Under the pieces are notes generated by a model. The model saw only the letters and a program-made list of their open reading frames with translations, searched no databases and was not told where the DNA came from. The position numbers and the translations under genes were made by a program. A DNA stretch of 47,307 nt from CAZHMN01 sp964533705. Its GTDB lineage: Bacteria; Electryoneota; B3-LCP. Below are positions 8,654 to 16,830 of this stretch, piece by piece. Within the stretch, counting starts at the first letter, position 1, and each line of letters starts with the position of its first letter. Location of the stretch: the NCBI GenBank assembly GCA_964533705.1, contig CAZHMN010000013.1, positions 1 through 47,307 of the forward strand, read 5' to 3'.

Positions 8654-9816
8654 ATGCCGGAGAATACCAAATTCAACCTGGTTATTATCGGTTCCGGGCC
8701 GGGCGGATACGTCGCCGCCATTCGTGCCGCCCAGCTGGGCATGACCACTGCCATCGTTGAGAGAGAGAATCTGGGAGGTATCTGCTTAAACTGGGGATGT
8801 GTTCCCACCAAAGCGCTTTTAAAATCAGCCCAGGTCGTTCACACCCTGCGAAATGCCTCACAATACGGAGTGAACGCCACCGGAATGGAAATCAATTTCC
8901 CCGCGATGATAAAACGGAGCCGTCAAGCCGCCAAGCGCTTATCCACCGGCGTCGGCTTCCTGATGAAGAAGAACGGCGTAAGGGTTTTTAATGGCAGCGG
9001 GTTCATCAAAGATCATCACACTGTTGTCGTAACCGATGAAACCGGCAACGACACGGCGACCCTCCAGGCGGATCGGATCCTGTTGGCGACCGGGGCGCGG
9101 CCGCGCAACCTGCCGGGACTCGAATTGGACGGGGAAAAACTGATCTCCTACCGTCAGGCGATGACTTTACCGCAGCAGCCCAGATCNNNNNNNNNNNNNN
9201 NNNNNNNNNNNNNNNNNNNNNNNNNNNNNNNNNNNNNNNNNNNNNNNNNNNNNNNNNNNNNNNNNNNNNNNNNNNNNNNNNNNNNNAAGGATTCGTGAAG
9301 GTTGAGGATGTTTACCGCACTTCGGCTGAGAACGTCTGGGCTATCGGCGATTTGATCGGAGCGCCGATGCTGGCTCACGCCGCATCGCATGAAGGCATTG
9401 TCGCCGTTGAAGCCATGGCGGGATTGCCCGTGCATAGAGTTGATCCATTAAGGGTTCCCTCCTGCACCTACTGCCAGCCACAGGTGGCCTCGATAGGGCT
9501 GACTGAAGCTGCGGCCTTAGACAGGGGATTGCGCTTGAGGATCGGCCGCTTCCCGTTCGTGGCTTCCAGTAAGGCCGTGGCGGCCGGGGAACGGGAAGGC
9601 ATGGTCAAGCTGATTTTCGACGCCAGTAGCGACGCTCTTTTAGGGGCACACATCGTTGGTGCAGAGGCGACGGAAATGATCGCCGAGCTGGGTTTGGCGC
9701 AGATGCACCCTTCACCGCTGACGGCCATTGCCTCCACGATCCACGCCCACCCCACTCTATCCGAGGCGGTGTTGGAAGCGGCGTTGGATGCTACGGGAAA
9801 GGCGATACACCTGTAA
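8654..9816 (+). CDS. lpdA: Dihydrolipoyl dehydrogenase (interrupted by assembly gap)
   Basis: Flavoprotein that reoxidises dihydrolipoamide of 2-oxoacid dehydrogenase complexes or the glycine cleavage system with NAD+. The N-terminal part (8654-9186) has the FAD motif IGSGPGGYVAA and the redox pair in GGICLNWGCVPTK (Cys44, Cys49). The C-terminal part (9287-9816) has the second FAD motif VWAIGDLIGAPMLAH and the dimer interface with the catalytic His-x4-Glu equivalent (HAHPTLSEAV). The NAD-binding middle lies in the 100-N gap. The two parts are in different frames, and about 110 residues are missing compared with family members, so the real gap should be near 330 bases; this is not a true frameshift. 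No E1 or E2 genes are adjacent. Confidence 0.93.
9187..9286. other. Assembly gap of 100 N inside lpdA
   Basis: Exactly 100 undetermined bases, the usual placeholder for a gap of unknown size. By alignment to the known fold of lipoamide dehydrogenase it hides the NAD-binding domain, roughly 330 bases. Confidence 0.95.
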
Positions 9817-9874
9817 ATAATACCACATAGTAAACCGAAAAATCAAGAACTGAGATTAACGCACTTTTAGATAG

Positions 9875-10219
9875 ATGGAAGAACAGGCATCTCAGCAATC
9901 GAGAAAAAAATCAGCCCGGCACGCCCTGATCGTCATCGGCTTGTTGTTTATTCTGCCGCCCTTTTTCTTCTGGCTGACGGTGGCCATGAAGTTCGGCGGT
10001 GGGACTGACGTCCTGTTTCGCTTCTGGAGTTATCTCCCCAGCTACATGCTCGATACCATCATCATGCTTTTGCCCATTCCCTCGTTGTTTTTGGGCGTGC
10101 TTGCCTTCTGGCAGATCAAAAAGCGCAGGGGAAGGGGAATGCCGCTGGCCGCTTCATTGGTTATTTTAAGCATCCTGTTTATGGTTCTTTGTACGCTGGC
10201 GGCGTTTCGACCAGACTAA
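9875..10219 (+). CDS. Small hypothetical membrane protein
   Basis: 114 residues with a charged, basic N-terminus (EEQASQQSRKKSARH) followed by three predicted membrane helices: about residues 17-38 (ALIVIGLLFILPPFFFWLTV), 58-79 (MLDTIIMLLPIPSLFLGVLAF) and 89-110. The second and third helices are separated by a short basic loop, KKRRGRG. I do not recognise the family. It lies 58 bases after lpdA and 41 bases before a thioesterase gene on the same strand and may be co-transcribed with them. No strong ribosome-binding site precedes the ATG, so the start is moderately certain. Confidence 0.65.
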   Translation: MEEQASQQSRKKSARHALIVIGLLFILPPFFFWLTVAMKFGGGTDVLFRFWSYLPSYMLDTIIMLLPIPSLFLGVLAFWQIKKRRGRGMPLAASLVILSILFMVLCTLAAFRPD

Positions 10220-10260
10220 TGCAATCGTAAACTTATTCTTTCAGTATTGGGATTTCGATC

Positions 10261-10761
10261 ATGAAAAACGTACAATCTGAAGTCCCGGCCAAAGCGGTGA
10301 AAGCTTCGTCCGTGGAGATGGTCGAAGTCGTACTGCCCAACGACGCCAACACCTTCGGCACGCTTTTCGGAGGCAAGGTCATGCAGTTGATTGACATCGC
10401 CGGGGCCATCGCCGCCCGTCGGCACAGCCGCCACCTGGTGGTCACCGCCGCCGTGGACTCGCTGGCTTTCCATCACCCCGTTAAGGTGGGCGATCTGGTC
10501 GTCCTCAAGGCATCCGTCAACCGCACCTTTAAAACCTCGATGGAGGTGGGCGTGAAAGTCTGGTCGGAAAATACCATCAGCGGCGAATTGAAGCATACAG
10601 CTTCAGCGTACCTCACCTACGTCGCCCTGGACGAAAAGGGCAAACCGACGCCCATCCCCTCTGTTATCCCCGAAACGGCAGAAGAAAAACGCCGCTATGA
10701 CGAGGCCGCCTTCCGGCGCGATTCCAGGTTATCATCCTGCGCGCCCGAAGTAAACCGCTGA
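10261..10761 (+). CDS. Acyl-CoA thioesterase, hotdog fold (YciA/BACH-type)
   Basis: 166-residue hotdog-fold protein that hydrolyses acyl-CoA to free fatty acid and CoA. The family pattern is clear: VLPNDANTFGTLFGGKVMQLIDIAGAIAA, in which the conserved N..GT.FGG..M..ID carries the catalytic Asp and hotdog helix, then VTAAVDSLAFHHPVKVGDLV and the last strands ending TASAYLTYVALD. The length fits YciA/cytosolic long-chain acyl-CoA hydrolases, which act as hexamers. The last 30 residues are charged and variable. Physiological chain length cannot be read from the sequence. It precedes a convergent outer-membrane-type gene. Confidence 0.9.
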   Translation: MKNVQSEVPAKAVKASSVEMVEVVLPNDANTFGTLFGGKVMQLIDIAGAIAARRHSRHLVVTAAVDSLAFHHPVKVGDLVVLKASVNRTFKTSMEVGVKVWSENTISGELKHTASAYLTYVALDEKGKPTPIPSVIPETAEEKRRYDEAAFRRDSRLSSCAPEVNR

Positions 10762-10779
10762 ATTCCCTGAAGAAACATT

Positions 10780-10806
10780 AAAAAAGCCAGACCATCCGAT
10801 CTGGCT
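10780..10806 (-). terminator. Intrinsic terminator of the 10833-11510 gene
   Basis: On the minus strand AGCCAGA pairs with TCTGGCT (10785-10791 with 10800-10806; 8-base loop) and is followed at once by a U-run. A textbook Rho-independent terminator 27 bases past the stop codon. Confidence 0.85.
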
Positions 10807-10832
10807 CACATGTTGTTCTATACGCTCTTGCG

Positions 10833-11510
10833 CTACCAAAAGAATCTGTAACCCAATCGGAAAATCCCCACCGTTCTACCCGCTTTGCCCTTTATCAGGG
10901 TTGGATCATCGAAATAGAACAGGTGGCGGTAACCCACGATGAACCTTTTGATATCCACTATCAGACCGGGCGAAAAATAAAGATCGGTTCGATATTCCGA
11001 TTCCAAGTTATAAGTGTACTCACCGTAGCCCAGGATCTCGATGGGGTCGGTGTCGTTTAATCCTTCGAAGACCGTCTGCTTCAAAGTGCCGGCAACCGAA
11101 TTAATGATTGCACCTGCGGAAAGTGTGATTGATCCTTTAAATCGGTCGTCCAAGCCGGCACCGAAGAATCTCCAGCGACCTTCCAGATAAAGGTCGAAAT
11201 TAATGATTTCGACAAAATCCTTGTTAAAATAATACCAGGTGGTCGTATCTGTGGTGTATGCTTCACCGGGATCAAATTCGTTCAAGGGTGACTGATCATA
11301 CTTGAATCGATTGGAAATGTGCAATCCCAGTCCGCCCCCCAGCGAAAGTCCCCTCCATTCCAGCATTTCAGGACGGAATGATGCGGTGAAACCCGTAGTA
11401 ACTTTACCGTAGGGATCAACCAGGGAGAGATTGACCTCGGCATCAATCTCTTCCGCCATAACGTCTGCGGCCAGAACCAACAGAACCAGAAGGTAAATCC
11501 AGCGTTTCAT
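10833..11510 (-). CDS. Putative outer membrane beta-barrel protein
   Basis: 225 residues from ATG 11510; an ATG five codons upstream (11525) is possible, but GGAG lies at a fitting distance before the inner one. It begins with a signal peptide (MKRWIYLLVLLVLAADVMA). The rest alternates hydrophobic and polar residues in many short strands rich in Tyr, Phe and Gly (for example LSLGGGLGLHISNRF and FIVGYRHLFYF) and ends in GYRFFW, the terminal aromatic signature read by the BAM machinery. It is therefore likely a small 8-10 strand outer membrane barrel; its cargo or role is unknown. It has its own promoter and a clean intrinsic terminator, so it is monocistronic. Confidence 0.7.
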   Translation of the reverse strand: MKRWIYLLVLLVLAADVMAEEIDAEVNLSLVDPYGKVTTGFTASFRPEMLEWRGLSLGGGLGLHISNRFKYDQSPLNEFDPGEAYTTDTTTWYYFNKDFVEIINFDLYLEGRWRFFGAGLDDRFKGSITLSAGAIINSVAGTLKQTVFEGLNDTDPIEILGYGEYTYNLESEYRTDLYFSPGLIVDIKRFIVGYRHLFYFDDPTLIKGKAGRTVGIFRLGYRFFW

Positions 11511-11542
11511 GGGGTCGCTCTCCATTAGATCGTCTTTAGAAC

Positions 11543-11571
11543 AAAATAAAGCCTCCTGGCTTTAAAGTCAA
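11543..11571 (-). promoter_or_regulatory. Sigma-70-type promoter for the outer-membrane-type gene
   Basis: Minus-strand TTGACT (11566-11571), a 17-base spacer and TATTTT (11543-11548); the transcript would start near 11536, about 26 bases before ATG 11510. A short AAAGCC/GGCTTT palindrome lies in the spacer. Confidence 0.6.
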
Positions 11572-11647
11572 GCTGAATTTGTGCTGATGCATTGAGAATG
11601 TGAAGGACAAACGCAGTCTTTCTTATCACATTTTTATCGCGGCAAAG

Positions 11648-11676
11648 TTGTTTTCGGGAAGAAGTTTTCGTAAATT
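11648..11676 (+). promoter_or_regulatory. Candidate promoter for uvrA
   Basis: TTGTTT (11648-11653), 17 bases and TAAATT (11671-11676), giving a leader of about 25 bases before ATG 11709. The match is moderate and no LexA-type box is evident. Confidence 0.35.
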
Positions 11677-11708
11677 TATTGGTTGTACAAAATCTTTTCC
11701 CTCCAGTA

Positions 11709-14576
11709 ATGGATCAACCGGCATCAAAGAACGCCATCGTCATCAAGGGTGCCCGCGAACACAACCTGAAAAACATAGACCTGGTCCTGCCGCGCAATCG
11801 CTTGATCGTGATTACCGGCATATCGGGTTCGGGTAAATCCTCGCTGGCATTCGATACTCTCTACGCCGAAGGACAGCGGCGTTACGTGGAATCCCTCTCC
11901 TCGTACGCCCGGCAATTCCTAGGATTGATGGAGAAGCCTGACGTTGATTTTATTGAGGGGTTATCTCCAGCCATTTCCATCGAACAGAAATCCACTCACC
12001 GCAACCCCCGATCCACAGTCGCCACCGTAACGGAAATATACGATTACCTCCGCCTGCTCTACGCCCGTATCGGCAAAGCTTATTGTTACAACTGCGGCCG
12101 ACCCGTAGAAAAACAATCGGTGCAGCAGATCGTGGATCAAGTGCTGAGCCTGCCTGAAGGGACGCGGTTTATGGTCCTTGCTCCCATCGTTCGAGGCCGC
12201 AAAGGGGAGTACCGGGAGGTCTTCGCGAATCTGCGCCGGGATGGGTATCTGCGCGTGCGCGTCGACGGTGAGGTCAGATCCCTGGAAGAAGTCACCTACC
12301 TGAAAAAAAACCTCAAGCACACTATCGAAGTCGTGGTGGACCGGCTGGCCGTCGAAGGCGATCTACGGGTGCGGCTGACCGATTCTGTCGAGACGGCACT
12401 GCAGCTTTCCTCGGGTTTGGTCGTCATCGCCGTTCAGGGGGAGTCAGAGATCCTCTTCTCCGAGCACTATTCCTGCCCGGATTGCGGCATCAGCTACGAG
12501 GAATTGGAACCGCGCAGCTTCAGTTTCAACAGCCCCTACGGCGCCTGTCCCACCTGTTCCGGGTTAGGATTCACGCTGGAAATTGATCCCCAGCGGGTCG
12601 TCCCGGATCCAAGATTGTCCGTTCGATCGGGTGCCATTACTACCCTGAACAACTGGAACGAGACCATCTGGCTCCGCATGCTGGAAACCGTGGCGGACAA
12701 TTTTGGATTCTCGCTGAGCGTTCCCTTTGAGCAACTAACCGAAGAACAGCAGAACATTTGCCTTTACGGATCGGGAGATAAGGAAATTCGTTTCCGTCTG
12801 GTGCATAAAAATGGGCGGGGCGTCTGGGAACATACGGGCAAATGGGAAGGCGTTATTCCCAATCTGAAGAGGCGATACCGTCAGACCACCTCACCGGCGA
12901 TCCGAGAATGGATCGAAGGTTTTATGAGTGCACTCCCCTGCCCCGACTGCAAAGGTGGACGCCTCAAGCGGGAAGCCCTGGCAGTTAAAATAAACGACGT
13001 AAATATTTCCGAACTTACCACCCGGTCTATCAAGGACGCCCTAAGCTTTTTTGAGGATCTCCATCTGACGGAACGGGAGCTCACCATCTCCCAACAGATT
13101 TTAAAAGAGATCAAGACGAGACTCAGGTTCTTGATGGACGTGGGTCTGGATTATCTAACTTTGGATCGTTCGGCCGGGACCATATCCGGCGGGGAAGCCC
13201 AGCGCATCCGTCTGGCCACTCAGATCGGCTCCCAGCTCGTCGGAGTGCTCTACATCCTGGATGAACCCTCAATCGGTCTGCATCAACGGGACAACCGCCG
13301 ATTAATTCATACTTTGATGAGGTTGCGTGATTTGGGTAACACCATTGTCGTCGTGGAACATGATCGTGAAACGATTACTTCGGCCGACATGGTGGTTGAT
13401 CTGGGGCCCGGAGCGGGAAGGCACGGCGGTGAGGTAGTTATCTGCGGTACACCGGATGAAGTTGCCGCCTGCCAACAGTCGATCACGGGACGGTTTCTCT
13501 CAGGAATCGAGTTCATCGAGACTCCCCAGACGCGCCGGCAGGGAAGCGGTAGAATCCTATCATTAATCAATGCCACCGGCAATAATCTGAAGTCCGTCAA
13601 TCTCGAAATCCCGTTAGGATGTTTCGTCTGCGTAACGGGCGTCTCGGGTTCGGGCAAGTCAACCCTCATCAATGAGACCCTCTATCGTGTCTTAAGTCAA
13701 AAATTGTACAAATCCCGAGAGAAACCTCTGCCCTACCGAGAAATCAAGGGATTGGAATACGTGGACAAAGTGATAAACATCGATCAATCGCCTATAGGGC
13801 GAACGCCGCGTTCCAATCCAGCTACCTATACGGGACTTTTTACTCCCATTCGCGATCTTTATTCGGAACTCAAGGAATCCAAGATTCGGGGCTACAAACC
13901 CGGCCGCTTCAGCTTTAACGTCAAAGGAGGGCGCTGCGAAGCCTGCCACGGAGACGGCATCATAAAAATCGAAATGCACTTCCTGCCAGACGTTTACGTG
14001 CCCTGCGAAATCTGCAAGGGAAAACGGTACAACCGGGAGACGCTGGAGATCAAATATCGGGGCAAATCCATCGCCGACGTCCTGGACATGACGGCTGAAG
14101 AAGCACTGGAATTCTTCGAAGCCATTCCCACTATCCGTCGCAAACTCGAGACGCTGGTGCGCGTGGGATTGGGTTACATCCGTTTAGGTCAGCAGGCGAC
14201 CACCTTATCCGGCGGCGAAGCGCAGCGCGTAAAGCTCTCCACGGAGTTGTCGAAGGTGCAAACGGGCAACACCCTATACTTGCTGGATGAGCCGACCACC
14301 GGCCTTCATTTCGCCGATATCCGCATGCTGCTGTCGGTTCTTCATGAGCTGGTCAATAAGGGAAACACGGTGCTGGTCATCGAACACAACTTAGACGTGA
14401 TCAAGACCGCCGACCATATTGTGGATCTGGGCCCCGAAGGTGGCGACGACGGCGGCTGGATCATCGCCCGGGGGACACCCGAACAGATCACGCAAATCCC
14501 CGAATCCTACACCGGCCAATTTCTGCGAAGTGAATTGCAGAAGCACAGCTTAGAGCCGGCTCAGTTCACAACCTGA
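11709..14576 (+). CDS. uvrA: Excinuclease ABC subunit A
   Basis: DNA damage recognition ATPase of nucleotide excision repair, 955 residues (about 940 is usual). Two ABC ATPase halves are complete: Walker A GISGSGKSS and GVSGSGKST, signatures ISGGEAQRIRLA and LSGGEAQRVKLS, Walker B YILDEPSIGLH and YLLDEPTTGLH. Both zinc modules are present (CPDCGISYEE...CPTC and CEACHGDG...CEICKG), as is the UvrB-binding region with CYNCGR. The frame runs upstream to a TTG at 11679, but the conserved N-terminus (NAIVIKGAREHNLKNID) favours ATG 11709. uvrB and uvrC are not in the window. Nothing unusual was seen. Confidence 0.97.
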   Translation: MDQPASKNAIVIKGAREHNLKNIDLVLPRNRLIVITGISGSGKSSLAFDTLYAEGQRRYVESLSSYARQFLGLMEKPDVDFIEGLSPAISIEQKSTHRNPRSTVATVTEIYDYLRLLYARIGKAYCYNCGRPVEKQSVQQIVDQVLSLPEGTRFMVLAPIVRGRKGEYREVFANLRRDGYLRVRVDGEVRSLEEVTYLKKNLKHTIEVVVDRLAVEGDLRVRLTDSVETALQLSSGLVVIAVQGESEILFSEHYSCPDCGISYEELEPRSFSFNSPYGACPTCSGLGFTLEIDPQRVVPDPRLSVRSGAITTLNNWNETIWLRMLETVADNFGFSLSVPFEQLTEEQQNICLYGSGDKEIRFRLVHKNGRGVWEHTGKWEGVIPNLKRRYRQTTSPAIREWIEGFMSALPCPDCKGGRLKREALAVKINDVNISELTTRSIKDALSFFEDLHLTERELTISQQILKEIKTRLRFLMDVGLDYLTLDRSAGTISGGEAQRIRLATQIGSQLVGVLYILDEPSIGLHQRDNRRLIHTLMRLRDLGNTIVVVEHDRETITSADMVVDLGPGAGRHGGEVVICGTPDEVAACQQSITGRFLSGIEFIETPQTRRQGSGRILSLINATGNNLKSVNLEIPLGCFVCVTGVSGSGKSTLINETLYRVLSQKLYKSREKPLPYREIKGLEYVDKVINIDQSPIGRTPRSNPATYTGLFTPIRDLYSELKESKIRGYKPGRFSFNVKGGRCEACHGDGIIKIEMHFLPDVYVPCEICKGKRYNRETLEIKYRGKSIADVLDMTAEEALEFFEAIPTIRRKLETLVRVGLGYIRLGQQATTLSGGEAQRVKLSTELSKVQTGNTLYLLDEPTTGLHFADIRMLLSVLHELVNKGNTVLVIEHNLDVIKTADHIVDLGPEGGDDGGWIIARGTPEQITQIPESYTGQFLRSELQKHSLEPAQFTT

Positions 14577-14710
14577 AAGGGGGATTAAGTCGTATTCCCC
14601 AGCACTAATATGACATAACCTCCATCCGCGATGCGGGCGGCTAAAGATACATTGTACTTAATAACAACAACTTACGCTAAATATAATTTTGCAAATATTG
14701 TATTTTTTGC

Positions 14711-14739
14711 TTGCATAAGATTTTTACCCTCGCTATATT
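14711..14739 (+). promoter_or_regulatory. Sigma-70-type promoter for the DUF5679 gene
   Basis: TTGCAT (14711-14716), a 17-base spacer and TATATT (14734-14739), in an AT-rich spacer after uvrA. The leader to ATG 14829 would be about 80 bases. The same TATATT -10 is used by nrdJ. Confidence 0.55.
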
Positions 14740-14828
14740 ACCCGCCGAAGAAAACTTTAAGACCTTAATTCCTTCAAAATATCATTTAGAAAACCTATAT
14801 CAAAGTATCCCCAAAGGAGGTATAGCTA

Positions 14829-14987
14829 ATGGCCGAAGTAACAACCGGATTCTGTGTTCGTTGTAAACAAACCAGAACACTTACTGGCATTGAAAAGATC
14901 ACATTGAAGAATGGCCGCCCCGCCATCAAAGGTAAGTGTGAAAAATGCGGAACCTCTGTCTTCCGTATTTTGCCCAGTAAAAAATAG
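14829..14987 (+). CDS. Small zinc-ribbon protein, DUF5679 family
   Basis: A 52-residue protein too short for usual ORF cut-offs: begins MAEVTTGFCVRCKQTRTL and ends with KCEKCGTSVFRILPSKK. The CxxC ... CxxC pairs (FCVRC and KCEKCG) with KNGRPAIKG between them match DUF5679, a small zinc-binding domain of unknown role found in many bacteria and archaea. AAAGGAGG (14813-14820), a perfect Shine-Dalgarno eight bases before the ATG and the strongest in the window, indicates high translation. A promoter lies upstream, and an intrinsic terminator starts inside the last codons, so this is a complete stand-alone expression unit. Function is unknown; a nucleic-acid or ribosome-associated role is a guess. 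Confidence 0.85.
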   Translation: MAEVTTGFCVRCKQTRTLTGIEKITLKNGRPAIKGKCEKCGTSVFRILPSKK

Positions 14988-15011
14988 TCCCTCTTCACCA
15001 GACTATTTTTT
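14981..15011 (+). terminator. Intrinsic terminator overlapping the DUF5679 stop codon
   Basis: AAAATAGTC (14981-14989, containing the TAG stop) pairs with GACTATTTT (15001-15009) and runs into a U-tract. The hairpin shares bases with the last lysine codons. Confidence 0.8.
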
Positions 15012-15027
15012 GCGTTTTAGTGTATTA

Positions 15028-15072
15028 AGAAGGGTGTCTCAATATCTTGGCTCGTGGTTGGGACACCCTTCT
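15028..15072. repeat. 15-bp inverted repeat, 15-base loop
   Basis: AGAAGGGTGTCTCAA (15028-15042) pairs with TTGGGACACCCTTCT (15058-15072) with a single T.G wobble. No U-run follows on either strand, and it lies just after a complete terminator, so a second terminator is unlikely. The GGGTGTC/GACACCC ends recall terminal repeats of some insertion sequences; it may be a tiny non-autonomous element or a structured RNA. Confidence 0.6.
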
Positions 15073-15147
15073 AATCTCACGTGATGCAATCGCGCTGAAG
15101 GAGTTTACCTGGTCCTTTTATCTTCAGATTGACCTAAAATATACCCC

Positions 15148-16677
15148 ATGCCCAGCTTCTATAATAAGCATCGAATTTCGATCGCCGTTTTGCTGCTTTT
15201 CGTACCGGCGGTGTTGATTCGGTTCGTACTTCCACTTCACTTTCCCCTGATATTCTGGGATGAAGGCTTGTGGAATCTGGGTGCTAAGCATAGTGTGTCG
15301 GTCGGTGATCCATTTCTATATGGTTGGTCTCATGCTTTCCTCTCACCGCTCCACCATTTCACCACTCTACTCCTCTACAGCCTCTTTTCACCAGGGCTGA
15401 TGATCTCACGCTGGTTGAGTGGTTTTTTCGGCGTTGGAATCGTGGCTTTTACTTACTTATTTGGAAAACGTTACTTCGATAGGCCCACTGGGTTCATAGC
15501 TGCTATATTGGTAGGCTACAATTCCCTGATGATACTGAGCTCCCGCCAAGCGATGCTGGAGCAGGAGGTGACTTTTTACATGCTCGCAGCCGCCTATTTC
15601 TGGTTTCATTCCAGGCCAATGTTAATCCAGATCAGTGGTCTATTCCTCGCGGCTGCCTTATTGGTAAAAGCCTATGCCCTGTCTTTGATCCCGGCTCTGA
15701 TTATTGGCCAAATATTATTCGTCTATCCCGGGACATCCAACTTAAAGCGCGGGCTTAAGAGGGTTACCGCAAATCAGTGGTTGGGCATCTTCCTGGGCAT
15801 AGCCATTGCCTTAATAACGTATTGCTTGATGTTCATAAATCATGCAGACCTTTTTTTGAAATCCTGGTTAGGACACACCATTCGGCGCCAGGATTTATTA
15901 TTCATGGGGGAAAGCCTGGATAAACTTTGGGACCCGCGCAGTGTTTTTAGATTTCTCAAAGAATTCACCTTGCACTGTCCGGATCTGTTGCTATTAGCCT
16001 CGTTTGGTGCTGTTTTTGCAATTAAAAACAAAATGACAAGAGCTTATTTCCTGGTAGGCTGGATAATCTTCAGCTTTCTTCTTATTTCACTTCAGGTTTA
16101 TCGCCCGGCCCGCTATTATTATCCGATTATTCCCGGGTTGGCTCTGCTATCGTCAATAGCGTGGGTTTATTTCCTATCGTCAAATGCGAAGAGAACTGCA
16201 ATCCAAAACGGAATAATTATTCTGATCGTCTTATTCTGTTCCTTGCAGATCGTACGCCTACTTCCTTACTATAGAGAAGGGACCCATACAAATAAATCTA
16301 TGATACAAGCATCCACATGGTTGAACAATAATTTGAAACCTGGCGAAGCCGTATTGTCCATGTATCAAACGGCCCTGTTAATAGATAATCCTATAATCCC
16401 GGCACCTCCATTTCTAAATGAGCGGTGGAGAGCCAGTAATGATCCTGAAATTGTCCCAGAACTACCCGGGGCGCGTTATTGCCTCTGGACGAGCATAAAA
16501 GCTCCTGGGATGAATCCATCCAAACTTTGGACTCAAGAATTCATCTTTAATAATTTTGTGATCGTTAAAAGGTACGGAAAGATTGTCACCATTTACAAGG
16601 TCAAGAATTCTCCAAGCGATCTCGAGGCGGATCACATTACAGTGAAGCAGCTATCCCTGCAAAAAACCTCACCGTAA
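15148..16677 (+). CDS. GT39/ArnT-like membrane glycosyltransferase
   Basis: 509 residues with about ten to twelve membrane helices in the GT-C layout. The first periplasmic loop carries the acidic pair expected of the catalytic site in dolichyl/undecaprenyl-phosphate-sugar dependent transferases: FWDEG, Asp38-Glu39, right after helix 1. Later regions show SRWLSGFFGVGIVAFTYLFG and RPARYYYPIIPGLALL, patterns shared by the PMT_2 (DPMT) family. The C-terminal 100 residues are a soluble domain. It probably transfers a lipid-linked sugar to protein, lipid A or a cell-wall polymer outside the membrane. The acceptor is unknown. No glycan cluster surrounds it, although a GtrA-like protein lies 6 kb downstream. 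Confidence 0.8.
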   Translation: MPSFYNKHRISIAVLLLFVPAVLIRFVLPLHFPLIFWDEGLWNLGAKHSVSVGDPFLYGWSHAFLSPLHHFTTLLLYSLFSPGLMISRWLSGFFGVGIVAFTYLFGKRYFDRPTGFIAAILVGYNSLMILSSRQAMLEQEVTFYMLAAAYFWFHSRPMLIQISGLFLAAALLVKAYALSLIPALIIGQILFVYPGTSNLKRGLKRVTANQWLGIFLGIAIALITYCLMFINHADLFLKSWLGHTIRRQDLLFMGESLDKLWDPRSVFRFLKEFTLHCPDLLLLASFGAVFAIKNKMTRAYFLVGWIIFSFLLISLQVYRPARYYYPIIPGLALLSSIAWVYFLSSNAKRTAIQNGIIILIVLFCSLQIVRLLPYYREGTHTNKSMIQASTWLNNNLKPGEAVLSMYQTALLIDNPIIPAPPFLNERWRASNDPEIVPELPGARYCLWTSIKAPGMNPSKLWTQEFIFNNFVIVKRYGKIVTIYKVKNSPSDLEADHITVKQLSLQKTSP

Positions 16678-16830
16678 ATGAATTTCAGTATTACCCTAGA
16701 GCGTCAAATCGTGCAATTTTCTGATTCCGATCCCCTATCGCGCTCATTAACCTCATTAGAATGAAACTTTTATTAACGTTATTCCTTCTTGTTATTAGCG
16801 AGAAGACTTCAGCAAATTCTCCAGAAAGAA

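Noticed and set aside
8654..9816. Apparent frameshift in lpdA
   Set aside because: The frame change falls across an N-gap of arbitrary size and needs no mutation.
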